From positions 2,480,001 to 2,544,000 of the forward strand of contig NZ_JAMLFW010000001.1 of the NCBI RefSeq assembly GCF_024256385.1: a DNA stretch of 64,000 nt, read 5' to 3'. This DNA comes from Anatilimnocola floriformis (GTDB lineage: Bacteria > Planctomycetota > Planctomycetia > Pirellulales > Pirellulaceae). Of the stretch, positions 25,979 to 34,530 are shown in pieces (within the stretch, counting starts at the first letter, position 1; each line of letters starts with the position of its first letter). The notes below the pieces were generated by a model, which was given only the letters and a program-made list of their open reading frames with translations, was not told the DNA's origin and did not search any database. The translations under genes were made by a program, and so were the position numbers.

Positions 25979-28246
25979 TTACTTCACTGGCCAAACCCGC
26001 GCCGAGCCATCTCTGCTGCCGCTGATCAGCAGCGTGCCGTCGGCGTTGAAGTTTACGCCGTGGACGCTGTTGGTATGACCGAGGTAGGTCGCCAGCAACT
26101 TGCCGGTCGCGGCATCCCACAGTTTCGCTGATCGGTCGCCGCCGGCGGTGGCCAGCTTCGTGCCGTCGGGCGAGAAGGCGATGTCCCACAGGTCGTCACT
26201 TTCGCCGGCCCATTCTTTTTCGACGAGGCCGGTGCCGACGTTCCACAGGCGAATGGTTTTGTCCCAGCCTGCCGAGGCCAGCAGGTGGCCATCCTTGTGA
26301 AAGGCCAGACCGTAGATCTGGCCAGCGTGCTTCTCCAGCTTCAGCTTCGGCTGAAACGTGTCGGCGTCGAGCAAGAAAATCGTTTTGCCGCTGCCAGCGA
26401 CGGCGAGCGTCTTGCCATCGGGGGAAAGCGCGACGGTGAAGATCGAGCCTTCGAGCTTCTCCGTGGCGAGGGGTTCGGAGGCATCGGGCGAGAACTTGTA
26501 CACGCTGCCATCGCGACCGCCGGCGAAGATGATGCTGCCGTCTTGCGAAATGGCCAAGCCGCGAATCGCGTTGGTCGCCGCGAATGTTTGCAGCGGCTTG
26601 GCTTCGCCGACCTTCCAGATCTTCAACTTGCTGTCGTCGCCGGTTGTCGCCAGGTAGCGACCATCGGGAGCAAATTGCACGTGCCAAACGAGGCCGCTGT
26701 GCGCTTCGAGTGTCGACTTCACCGACTTCGTTTTGAGGTCCCACAAACGAACCGAGCCGTCTTCGATACCCGTTGCGATCGTTTCGCTCTTGGGATCGAA
26801 CGACGCCGACCAAACGGTGCCGGCATTCGCGCTGAGCACGGCAATGGGTTCCGCCGAACTCTTGGCAGCAACGGGCACAGCAGGATTCGACTTGCCGACA
26901 CCACCGTTGAACATTGAACCGACGATCAAACCCACGGCCAGCAGGGCCGCACCCACGGCGCTGATGACAACGGTGTTGCGCGTGCGCCGCCGTTTGAGTT
27001 CGATCTGGCAAACCGAGGGCAGATCCTCCGAAGATGTTTTTAAGTGAGCCCAGTGATATTCCAAAACTTCGGCCAAGTCGTTGGCCGTGTCGTAGCGATC
27101 GGCGGGCTTCTTGGCCAGCAAGTCGTCGACGATTTCGGCAAACCATTCGGGGACGTTCGGATTCACTTCCTTCAACGGCCGATGTTTCACCTCGGTGATC
27201 TGCTTCAAGATCGCCAGCGCACTGCTGCCGGTGAACGGCGGCTGACCAGCGGCCATTTCGTACATAATCGCGCCGAGGCTGAAGAGATCGGAGCGCGGAT
27301 CGGGCTCGGCCCCCATCGCTTGTTCAGGCGCCATGTACAAAGGCGTGCCGCTGACAAAACCGGTGCGCGTCAATTTCACATCTTCGGCAATGCGGGCGAG
27401 ACCAAAGTCGGTCAGCTTCACGCGCTGCGTCGGCGGTTCGAGCAGAATGTTGCCGGGCTTGATGTCGCGATGAATCAAGCCCTGCGAGTGCGCAGCAGCC
27501 AAGCCACGAGAAGCTTCCATGCTGATGCGGACGATCTCGGCGAGCGGCAGCTTTGTTTCGCGCTGCAGACGCTGTTCGAGCGTTTCACCGCTGATGAGCT
27601 GCATGACGAGAAAAGCGATTCCCTTTTCGGGAACCTTCTCGACCTGGTGTACCGCCACGACGTTTTCGTGCGTGACCGACGCAGCCGAACGGGCTTCGCG
27701 GCAAAAGCGCTGTTTGCTCAGTTCTTCTTCGGCGAGTTCCGGATCGAGAACTTTGATTGCCACATGCCGTTGCAGTTTGGAATCAAAAGCTTCGAGGACC
27801 ACGCCCATACCGCCGCGGCCGAGGATTCGCATCACGTCGAAGTGCGCGAGCCGGCCGAGATAGCTCGGGTCCGTCGGCGGATCGAGAAAATCGAGCGTCG
27901 CATCTTTCTTGCGTGGCTTGCGCTCGACGGGCGGTGGCGTGACGACGGCGTTCTTGTTCATGCCGGCCATGTTGCCAGCAGCTTGCGCGATGGCTGCATC
28001 GATCTCACGAATCGCCGGCCAATAGGCCGACGTCGCTACCGGATCTGCTTGATTCAAATGCTCGACGACGCTCGAGAGATTCGTCCCTTCGGTCGCGAGC
28101 TCTTCCAGTTTGTTCTGGCAGCAAGGGCAGCGGTCGAGGTGATCGGTGTATTCCTGCTGACGTTCGCCACTGAGTTGGGTGCCGAGCAGTTGCCGCAGTT
28201 CTTCGGTCGGTGGGCAAGCCGTGATGTCTTTGATGTTGTTTGTCAT
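25979..28246 (-). CDS. Ser/Thr protein kinase with N-terminal ZAS-like zinc motif and C-terminal WD40 propeller
   Basis: 755 residues. An H-x3-C-x2-C motif (HLDRCPCC, residues 36-43) resembles the zinc anti-sigma domain. The Hanks-type kinase domain spans about 136-395: GRGGMG loop, Lys165 in VAIK, HRDIKPGN near 259 and DFGLA near 280. A TM helix lies at about 424-446 (VVISAVGAALLAVGLIVG). Seven WD40 repeats (about 465-755) make one extracytoplasmic beta-propeller. The ATG follows the upstream ECF sigma factor stop by one base, so the two are translationally coupled; this suggests the kinase, or its zinc motif, controls that sigma factor. All catalytic residues are present. Confidence 0.95.
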   Translation of the reverse strand: MTNNIKDITACPPTEELRQLLGTQLSGERQQEYTDHLDRCPCCQNKLEELATEGTNLSSVVEHLNQADPVATSAYWPAIREIDAAIAQAAGNMAGMNKNAVVTPPPVERKPRKKDATLDFLDPPTDPSYLGRLAHFDVMRILGRGGMGVVLEAFDSKLQRHVAIKVLDPELAEEELSKQRFCREARSAASVTHENVVAVHQVEKVPEKGIAFLVMQLISGETLEQRLQRETKLPLAEIVRISMEASRGLAAAHSQGLIHRDIKPGNILLEPPTQRVKLTDFGLARIAEDVKLTRTGFVSGTPLYMAPEQAMGAEPDPRSDLFSLGAIMYEMAAGQPPFTGSSALAILKQITEVKHRPLKEVNPNVPEWFAEIVDDLLAKKPADRYDTANDLAEVLEYHWAHLKTSSEDLPSVCQIELKRRRTRNTVVISAVGAALLAVGLIVGSMFNGGVGKSNPAVPVAAKSSAEPIAVLSANAGTVWSASFDPKSETIATGIEDGSVRLWDLKTKSVKSTLEAHSGLVWHVQFAPDGRYLATTGDDSKLKIWKVGEAKPLQTFAATNAIRGLAISQDGSIIFAGGRDGSVYKFSPDASEPLATEKLEGSIFTVALSPDGKTLAVAGSGKTIFLLDADTFQPKLKLEKHAGQIYGLAFHKDGHLLASAGWDKTIRLWNVGTGLVEKEWAGESDDLWDIAFSPDGTKLATAGGDRSAKLWDAATGKLLATYLGHTNSVHGVNFNADGTLLISGSRDGSARVWPVK

Positions 28247-28247
28247 G

Positions 28248-28856
28248 TTATGCGTCCTCCTGCTTTCGCAGGATGTCGACTTCTTCCTTCAGCCGGGCCA
28301 GCACGCGACTCTTGGCGACATAGATCGCCCCGGCCGACATGCTGAGTTCCTTCGACACTTCGCCGACGCCAACTCCTTCCACGGCGGTTCGCCAAAATGC
28401 CTGCCAGCTTTTTGCTTGAAATTCGCTTTTGATCTTTTCCATCGCGATCGCCGCGATCCGTCGCTGATACTCGATCTCCCAAGTATCTTCGCCGTCGTTT
28501 TCACCGGGCTGCTGATCGAGCAACTTATTGGTCGTCGTATCGCCCGAACCCTGCGGCCGAATCTTGCGGGCCGAGAGGAAATTGAAAATCTTGTTGCGCG
28601 TGATGGTGAATAGCCAACCGCGAAACGTGCCGCGCTGCCGATCGTAATCGAGCGTGCCAATCGCGCCCGAAACGCTCCGCAGAACGTCCTGCATCATGTC
28701 GGCCGCATCGGCATCTTGCAGCCCGCGTTTGCGAGCAAAGCCGTAAATCACCGGCCCATAGAGCCGGGCAAATTCCTGCCACGCCACGTTGTTGCCGGGC
28801 TCGCGCAACTGCAAGACCAGGCTGGTGCGGGTCAGGGGTGAATCGTCCACTGCCAT
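28248..28856 (-). CDS. ECF-type RNA polymerase sigma factor
   Basis: 202 residues from the ATG at 28856; the frame upstream to 29024 lacks family similarity. Region 2 is visible (WQEFARLYGPVIYGFARKRG, then DAADMMQDVLRSV and RGTFRGWLFTITRNKIFNFL), and region 4 is a helix-turn-helix near 150-190 (EVSKELSMSAGAIYVAKSRV). It belongs to planctomycete ECF sigma factors linked to protein kinases. It directs transcription of an unknown regulon. It is directly upstream of, and coupled to, the WD40 kinase gene. Confidence 0.93.
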   Translation of the reverse strand: MAVDDSPLTRTSLVLQLREPGNNVAWQEFARLYGPVIYGFARKRGLQDADAADMMQDVLRSVSGAIGTLDYDRQRGTFRGWLFTITRNKIFNFLSARKIRPQGSGDTTTNKLLDQQPGENDGEDTWEIEYQRRIAAIAMEKIKSEFQAKSWQAFWRTAVEGVGVGEVSKELSMSAGAIYVAKSRVLARLKEEVDILRKQEDA

Positions 28857-29642
28857 CGGTGCTGAGTTCCCCGCGCGTCCTGTGGACCTGCAACCAGGAG
28901 TTCCCGGCAGACAACCGGGCTTCGCGGTGCAGGTGGGTTGTTCCTTATGATAAGCGTGCGGGGCCGACAGGACGATGGCGGGCCCTGTTTGGGGAGGTCG
29001 GGGAGGGGTGAATAAAAGGGACATCGGAAACTCGTGAGGGTTGATTCATCCAGGAATCCTCTGGGTTTACCGGTGCCAAGTTAGAACCTTACAGGAGTCA
29101 GGAGAATCGCTTTGTGGAGATCCGTTTTCCCTTGCCTGAACAAGGCTAAGTATCGCTGAACAGCCTCGAATAGGGGGTGGCAATATTGTAGGTGATGCAA
29201 ATCTAGTTTCTATGCAAACGTCTTTGCTTAAAACGCTTTACGCACTTTTCACCAGGTTTCGATATTGCACCATATTGCAACTCTTTCGGGTGGTTTTACT
29301 GCGAGCTGAGTAGTTCCCATACTGCGTCACGCGCGCGGGCAAGGGAAAGGCTTTGAAATCAATAGCCACAAAATGCAGTTTGTCTTCGGCCCAGCCCACG
29401 CCGTTGGCTGCCCAGGATTCGCCAAATGCAAAGGACACGCACGCTAGACAACTCTGGTCCAGCGTCGACACTCCGCACAGTCGTGCACGCTGGCGTCGAA
29501 GTCCCCGGGAGGGCGAGGCGGGCGAGGCTCCCGCCGAGCCGCGCCGGTCGAAAGCAGTCGCCAACGGCCTTCGCAATTCCACCTCGGCGGCTCGGCGGGA
29601 GCCTCGCCCTCCCGAGCCTGCAAAGATGGTATTGCGCAGCGG
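28857..29642. other. Intergenic region, about 790 bp, with an inverted pair of GC-rich repeats
   Basis: Upstream region of the sigma/kinase operon. No convincing gene: the longest frame (29238-29582, minus) is largely a translation of the repeat at 29506-29541. The part at 29100-29300 is AT-richer and may hold promoter sequences, but I cannot name one. Confidence 0.6.
29506..29614. repeat. Inverted repeat pair (planctomycete-type GC-rich repeat)
   Basis: The left copy 29506-29541 starts CGGGAGGGCGAGGC and ends GCTCCCGCCGAGCCG. The right copy 29588-29614 is its reverse complement, except that the left copy carries an extra tandem 9-mer GGGCGAGGC. The spacer is 46 bp. Confidence 0.8.
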
Positions 29643-31460
29643 TTAGTGCCGCGCGTAGTGCTGGTAAGTCACTTCCGGCTCAAAGTTCTCGCCGGGCTTG
29701 AGCGTCACTTTCCAGACCACTGTCGAGCTGTTGTTCACGGCGGGATGGCCGGTGTACTGAATCCAGTCAGACGCGTTGTATGGGCCGATGGTCACGTCGC
29801 CGTCGGTCGAAGCCTTCGTTACTTTGCCGCCGATGCGGAGGGTGATTTCGGCTTTGATGTCGACCGGCTTGTTGTTGCACAGGTGCAACTTCATTTGCCG
29901 TTCGATGCGGGCGTAGTTGTAGCCGGCCCATTCCATGGCTCGCAGGTCGCGGGCGGTTTCCTTTTCGGTGATGCTGCCGCGAGTATCGACCGAAACCGTC
30001 ACCGGAATGCGCACTTCATCTTTAGGCGCCGTGTAAGTGAGCAGCTCTTGCGCGAGAGGCTGTTGACCTTGCATGATCATCACTGCGCCGGTCGTCCACG
30101 GTAGGTTCGTCGCATTGCTGAGCGTGATTTGGTGCCAGACTTCGTTCTTCGACAGCGTGAGCGGCGAGTTCTTGCCCGCGTCGGTGGCCGCCACGGCAAC
30201 GTCGTGCTTCTGAGCATGGACGTCCCAAGTGTAAATGTCGCGATAGGTCGTCTCTGCCGTGAAGATCGGCACGGCGATGCGATCGCTCTTGCCGAGCGAA
30301 AGTTTCGGTAGGTTGTAGACGAACAAATCCTGCGCGCCGGCCGCGGTCAGTTCGCCCGGCAGATTCACGGTGCCTTGCGCGCCGGCATTGGCACGCTCTT
30401 GGCGAACGCTGGCAACTTGCTGCGAGTACATCGCGTTCGACAAGCTGTTGCCGCCGTTGCTCATCAGGTCGGGCGCGGCTTCGGCGAGCGCGTTGCGAAG
30501 CGTGGCTTCGAGTGTCAGCGGGCTCGGCGTGCCGCGAAAACGAAAGTTCGGCACACCGACTACGATGTCGACCGGCACGTCTTCAAAATCTTCGGCTTCG
30601 TTGAGCAACTCGGCTTGCAATTCGATCGAGGCTTTCTTGCTGCCGTTTTCGGCGGGTTTCTTATCGCTTAGCGCCGCGCGATAGGTGGGAATCCAGCGAA
30701 TGCCCGGGCGAAAATACATGATCGAGATCGACTGCTTCTTTTCGGCACCTTCGAGTTTGAAACTGAGCCGCTTGGTTCGTTTGCTGGTGGTGAGCGTCTT
30801 GCTCAAGCTGGTGTTCATGTCTTTGACCTGGATCGAGCGGATCTGTGGCACTTGCAGCAGCACATCGCCGTCGTCGGTGCGAAGCACAAAGTTGGAACCG
30901 GCCACCGAAGTGAGCGTGTGTTCGCTTGTCGTTTCGGCAGGCCGAAGTCGCGAGACTTTGCTCGAGACCGGCAGCGGCGCTTTTGGTTTCGCCGCTGCGA
31001 GCTCGAGAAATTCCATCTGGGCCGGCGCGAGCGGAGCCTCGGTTCGATCGACGAGCACTTCGCGAATCACGCCGTTGTAGATCGTCTTGTCGTGCAACTC
31101 GATCTTGGCTTGCTTCCCTTTGTTCGCCAGCAGGATTTCGAGCGGCTGCGTGCAAGGGATTTGCTTCTCCTCGCTGTTCTTCGTCGCCTTCCAACCTGCG
31201 ACCATCGAGATCAATCGGCCTTGCTCCGGCGTCGCCCAGAACGAACCGAGCACGGCAGCTTCGGGAACTTCATCGGTGAAGACCTCCCCCTCCTTATCGC
31301 TCGTCGCCGTACCTTTCTTGATGATTAGCGAGTAGCCATCCTTGAAGATGATGACTCGCTGCGTCGTCAGTTCGAGCTCTTGAGGATTTCGCTCGGCCGC
31401 CGAGGCGAGCGCCGCCGTGACGCCAAAAATCAGGCACAAAGATAATGTCAGTCGCCGCAT
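29643..31460 (-). CDS. Secreted DUF4139 domain protein
   Basis: About 605 residues. Two adjacent ATGs (31463 and 31460) begin a Sec signal peptide (MRRLTLSLCLIFGVTAALASA); a GGAG six bases upstream favours the second. The central to C-terminal part matches the DUF4139 beta-rich domain by eye: MYFRPGIRWIPTYRAALSD, VVGVPNFRF, LPKLSLGKSDRIAVPIF, and a C-terminal TVVWKVTLKPGENFEPEVTY. Family members are extracytoplasmic with unclear function. It is divergent from the vWA gene, with a 24-bp inverted repeat pair between them. Confidence 0.85.
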   Translation of the reverse strand: MRRLTLSLCLIFGVTAALASAAERNPQELELTTQRVIIFKDGYSLIIKKGTATSDKEGEVFTDEVPEAAVLGSFWATPEQGRLISMVAGWKATKNSEEKQIPCTQPLEILLANKGKQAKIELHDKTIYNGVIREVLVDRTEAPLAPAQMEFLELAAAKPKAPLPVSSKVSRLRPAETTSEHTLTSVAGSNFVLRTDDGDVLLQVPQIRSIQVKDMNTSLSKTLTTSKRTKRLSFKLEGAEKKQSISIMYFRPGIRWIPTYRAALSDKKPAENGSKKASIELQAELLNEAEDFEDVPVDIVVGVPNFRFRGTPSPLTLEATLRNALAEAAPDLMSNGGNSLSNAMYSQQVASVRQERANAGAQGTVNLPGELTAAGAQDLFVYNLPKLSLGKSDRIAVPIFTAETTYRDIYTWDVHAQKHDVAVAATDAGKNSPLTLSKNEVWHQITLSNATNLPWTTGAVMIMQGQQPLAQELLTYTAPKDEVRIPVTVSVDTRGSITEKETARDLRAMEWAGYNYARIERQMKLHLCNNKPVDIKAEITLRIGGKVTKASTDGDVTIGPYNASDWIQYTGHPAVNNSSTVVWKVTLKPGENFEPEVTYQHYARH

Positions 31461-31564
31461 CATAGTCTCCGATCGCGAAGAGGAATTTGCCCGCCGACAT
31501 AGTAACCGCAAATCGCGCAGAACTCCGTAACACCTTGGTAACGAAGAGACTTGCAAGGTCACGT

Positions 31565-31635
31565 GTAGCTGAATTCGCCAGAATTCAGTCTGTCACCTCG
31601 AACTGCTCGGTCTGAATTCTGGCGAATTCAGCTAC
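31565..31635. repeat. Perfect 24-bp inverted repeat
   Basis: Left arm 31565-31588 starts GTAGCTGAATTCGCCAGAAT. Right arm 31612-31635 is its exact reverse complement. The spacer is 23 bp. It lies between the divergent DUF4139 and vWA genes. Confidence 0.85.
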
Positions 31636-31699
31636 TTTTCGTTCCTTGCTTTGCAACTGATCCGATTTGATAATGCTCGCAGGGGCAAAAGCACGATCC

Positions 31700-32713
31700 A
31701 TGATCAGTAAAGATGACTCAGCAAAGGATGCGCAGCCGTCGTGGTTTCGGCTCTCGATCCTTATCCCCGTGCTCCTGACGATCTGCTTGCTGCAAGTGAC
31801 GGCGATCGGCATTCTCTGGTGGAGAAGCGCGAACAAGCCACGACCGGCGCCCGTTGCTGAGATGTCCACCGCGCCGGAAGCTGAGTCGCCAGCACCCGTC
31901 GTGGAGCCGAGCGAGCCGGTTGAGGATCCAGTTGCAGTCATTCCGCCGCCAACAGAGCTGCCAACCACAGATCATCTTCCGAAGGAAGTCCTGCTAAAAT
32001 TCCCATCGAATTTCCAGCTGCCGGCCACGGAAGATTCGTTCGCTGCCGCCGATGGCATGCTGGCCAACACCACCGGCGGCAGTGCGCGGCGGAACATGCT
32101 CGGCGGCGAACAGGCCGGACATTACTATCCCGACGATGCGATGACGCGCGGCTCGGGTGGCGAGCCGCAGGGGCAGCCCGGCAACTTGCAACTCTACGGC
32201 ACGGCGGCCCGCGGCCGAACGTTCGCCATGGTCATCGATCGCTCGGCGAGCATGGGCGAGCAAGGCCTCGGCGCCATTCGCGCTGCCGCCGATGAGCTGG
32301 CGCATCAACTCGATTCGCTCGACGAACAGCAACGAGTGCAAGTGGTCGCTTATCACCAGGTGCCCACGTTGCTCGATCCGCAGTGGCTCACCGCAACGAA
32401 AGAAAACAAGGAACGGCTCCTCGCCTTCCTCCGCAAGTTGCCCGCCTTCGGCAGCACCAATCACACGGCTGCCTTGACGGCCGCGCTCAAGCTGCGACCG
32501 GAAGTCATCTTCCTGCTGACCGACGGCGACGAACCGGGCATGGATCCCGGTCAGCTGCGGATCATCCGCGAGCTCGCCAAAGGAAGAACGACGATTCACA
32601 CGATCCACTTCGCCCGCGGCAGCGAAGGCTCGCCGAAGAATCACTTCCTCCGCAAAGTCGCCGCCGAGAACGGCGGCAGCTATGTGTTCGTGAATCTGGA
32701 TCGCCTGCCGTAG
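31700..32713 (+). CDS. Membrane-anchored von Willebrand factor A (vWA) domain protein
   Basis: 337 residues from the ATG at 31700; an ATG at 31673 is an alternative. A cytoplasmic N-terminus is followed by one TM helix (LSILIPVLLTICLLQVTAIG) and a Pro/Glu-rich linker (PAPVAEMSTAPEAESPAPVV). A vWA domain occupies the C-terminal half with an intact MIDAS: DRSASMG near 180, a Thr in GSTNHT and LTDGDEP. It probably binds a divalent metal and a partner protein outside the membrane. It is divergent from the DUF4139 gene. The stop codon lies in the left arm of a long inverted repeat. Confidence 0.85.
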   Translation: MISKDDSAKDAQPSWFRLSILIPVLLTICLLQVTAIGILWWRSANKPRPAPVAEMSTAPEAESPAPVVEPSEPVEDPVAVIPPPTELPTTDHLPKEVLLKFPSNFQLPATEDSFAAADGMLANTTGGSARRNMLGGEQAGHYYPDDAMTRGSGGEPQGQPGNLQLYGTAARGRTFAMVIDRSASMGEQGLGAIRAAADELAHQLDSLDEQQRVQVVAYHQVPTLLDPQWLTATKENKERLLAFLRKLPAFGSTNHTAALTAALKLRPEVIFLLTDGDEPGMDPGQLRIIRELAKGRTTIHTIHFARGSEGSPKNHFLRKVAAENGGSYVFVNLDRLP

Positions 32714-32852
32714 GCGTGTCACTCCGTGACTCGCAACACTCTTTTTGCTTGTATGAGTCGGCAGCTCACAAGCATTTCTCGGAGCCCAAACGCGAGGATC
32801 GGGATCAACTTGCCAAACAGCTGTTGCGAGTCACGGAGTGACTCGCCTACGA
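32709..32852. repeat. Long inverted repeat with about 30-bp arms
   Basis: The core 20 bases TCACTCCGTGACTCGCAACA at 32719-32738 are exactly inverted at 32822-32841. The arms extend outward through TAGGCG with one mismatch, to about 32709 and 32851. The loop is 83 bp. The left arm overlaps the vWA gene stop codon. Confidence 0.85.
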
Positions 32853-32880
32853 AAAAAGCTCGCCCTTTTCAGGACGAGCT
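32852..32880 (-). terminator. Rho-independent terminator of the HesB/IscA gene
   Basis: On the minus strand, AGCTCGTCC pairs with GGGCGAGCT around a 6-nt loop (32857-32880), followed by a run of T (32852-32857). It is 34 bases past the HesB stop. Confidence 0.75.
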
Positions 32881-32914
32881 CTCATCTGGTTCAATTGCTA
32901 ACTGCGCTCAGTTC

Positions 32915-33244
32915 TTAGAACTGATACGAGCTACCGCAACCGCAGCTCTTCTTGGCCATCGGGATGTCGACCTTGAAGCCGCTCTGTTCGAGACCTTCGA
33001 CGAAGTCGATGGTGGCGTCTTCGAGATAGAGTTCGCTCTTCTTGTCGACGACCAGGTCCACGCCGTGGAACGTGTACTTGCTGTCGGCCTTGTCATCAAA
33101 CTTGCTGTCGAGGTCCAGCTTCGGCGAGTGGCCGCTGCAACCGCCGGCCATCAAGCGGATGCGGAGGAAATCTTCGGTCGGGGCCTGCACGGAGGACTTG
33201 TAGTTTTGAACTTCCTTCGCGGCCCGCTCGGTCAACGTAATCAT
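32915..33244 (-). CDS. HesB/IscA-family iron-sulfur cluster assembly protein
   Basis: 109 residues from the ATG at 33244. A-type Fe-S carrier: the three conserved cysteines are Cys36 (GGCSGHS) and Cys101/Cys103 in the C-terminal CGCGSSYQF. The central block ELYLEDATIDFVEGLEQSGF is also typical. Such proteins pass Fe-S clusters to apo-proteins in the cytoplasm. The residue after the first motif (SGHSPKLDL rather than SGFSY) is unusual, so ErpA/IscA subtype is not assigned. It is a single gene with its own terminator downstream. Confidence 0.92.
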   Translation of the reverse strand: MITLTERAAKEVQNYKSSVQAPTEDFLRIRLMAGGCSGHSPKLDLDSKFDDKADSKYTFHGVDLVVDKKSELYLEDATIDFVEGLEQSGFKVDIPMAKKSCGCGSSYQF

Positions 33245-33381
33245 GGAAATCTGCTCCCGCAAAACCAGAATACTGGCAATCAATTTGTCTGAAAGGGCGA
33301 TAGCGTCCTGGCTACTGCCTACCAGAAGTATAGCTCTCCCCGAGGCTGAGAAAAGGGCAAATCGGGCCCCTTCCCGAGTTG

Positions 33382-33600
33382 TCAGGTACCCAGGGCGACG
33401 TAGGCCAGGAAGCAAAACCAGGCCAAAAACAGGATCGCGCTGAGAATCAGCAGCTTCAGGTTCCGCTGCGGCGGATCGGCGGGAAAAGCCCGCAAAGGGT
33501 CGGTCGAATCCCCCGGCGCAGGGTCGACCGCGGGTTCCGGCTTTCCCTGCGGCGCGGCGGCTTTGGGGCCTTTGCCGCGCGATTGTTTGGACTTGGCCAT
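33382..33600 (-). CDS. Small tail-anchored membrane protein
   Basis: 72 residues from the ATG at 33600, preceded by an AAGGA Shine-Dalgarno. A Lys/Pro/Ala-rich N-terminus (MAKSKQSRGKGPKAAAPQGK) is followed by one C-terminal TM helix (LLILSAILFLAWFCFLAYVA). It lies 20 bp downstream of the hydrolase gene and is likely co-transcribed with it. Function unknown. Confidence 0.7.
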   Translation of the reverse strand: MAKSKQSRGKGPKAAAPQGKPEPAVDPAPGDSTDPLRAFPADPPQRNLKLLILSAILFLAWFCFLAYVALGT

Positions 33601-33620
33601 GGCTTCCTTACGAATGCTTT

Positions 33621-34391
33621 TTACGAGCGCTTCTGGGCGAACAGCCAGGCGTAGAACTCGGGGTTGCGGTAAGTCGCACTCCAGGAATCGTGACCGACGC
33701 CCGGGTACTCGGTGTACTTCGGCTCGCCACCGGCTTCCTTGATGGCGGCGATCATGTCGCGGGTCCGTTCGACCTTCACCGCCCCGTCCTTGTCGCCATG
33801 GAAAGCCCAGATCGGCAGCTTGGCGAGTTTCTTCGCATTGCCGACGTCGCCGCCACCGCAAATCGGGGCCGCCGCGGCAAAGTAGTCAGGCCGGCGCTCG
33901 GCGGCATCCCACGAACCGTAACCACCCATCGACAGGCCGGTGACGTAGATCCGCGAGTCATCGATGCTGAATTCCTTTTGCAGGGCAGCCATGGCATCGA
34001 ACGTGAGCTGCAGCGAGATCGACGGCTTGTCGGGAGCGGTGTGCTTGGCGGCGCTCCAATCGACCTCGACCCACTTCTTGCCGTTGGGGCATTGCGGGGC
34101 GATGACGAAGGCTGGGTACTTGGCCATCACTTCATCGGAGGCGAAGTCGCTCATGCCGTGTTGCAGCTGGGCCTTGTTGTTGTCGCCGCGCTCACCAGCG
34201 CCGTGCAGAAAGAGGACGAGCGGATACTTCTTGTTCGGGTCGTAATCCTTGGGCTTGAGCAAACGATAGTTGAGCTTCTCGCCGCTGTTCTCGAAGGTGC
34301 GGGCTTCGAAACGATCGCGATTGTCGGCGGCAGTTGCGAGAGTCATCGTGAACAAAACCAGACAGAGAGAGGAAAGAATGCGAGCAATCAT
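33621..34391 (-). CDS. Secreted alpha/beta hydrolase (predicted peptidase/esterase, PHB depolymerase-like)
   Basis: 256 residues from the ATG at 34391, starting a signal peptide (MIARILSSLCLVLFTMTLATA). Core motifs are LFLHGAGERGDN, nucleophile elbow TGLSMGGYGSWD (Ser about 153), acid in FHGDKDGAVK and His in GVGHDSW. This is the COG4099-type group found with polysaccharide and ester degradation. The downstream small membrane protein is probably in the same operon. Substrate unknown. Confidence 0.88.
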   Translation of the reverse strand: MIARILSSLCLVLFTMTLATAADNRDRFEARTFENSGEKLNYRLLKPKDYDPNKKYPLVLFLHGAGERGDNNKAQLQHGMSDFASDEVMAKYPAFVIAPQCPNGKKWVEVDWSAAKHTAPDKPSISLQLTFDAMAALQKEFSIDDSRIYVTGLSMGGYGSWDAAERRPDYFAAAAPICGGGDVGNAKKLAKLPIWAFHGDKDGAVKVERTRDMIAAIKEAGGEPKYTEYPGVGHDSWSATYRNPEFYAWLFAQKRS

Positions 34392-34456
34392 GGTTTGTCT
34401 CGGCAAGGGAAAGGTGAGGAATGCCCCAACGATAGCCTCCGAGCGCAGCGAGGAAA

Positions 34457-34477
34457 AGGTAGCCCGACGCGTGAGCG
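34457..34477 (+). repeat. Dispersed 21-bp repeat, copy 2
   Basis: Identical over 21 bases (AGGTAGCCCGACGCGTGAGC and one more G) to 25157-25177. Confidence 0.7.
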
Positions 34478-34530
34478 AGGAATTTGGCGCGCGTAGGTGG
34501 ATGCCGCAACTGAGTCGATGACGGAACTTG

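Noticed and set aside
27044-28345. Plus-strand open frame (433 codons)
   Set aside because: Antisense of the kinase gene; peptide pattern is typical of a shadow frame.
29238-29582. Minus-strand frame of 114 codons upstream of the sigma factor operon
   Set aside because: Most of it translates the GC-rich dispersed repeat (GSAGASPASPSRG), a common false gene.
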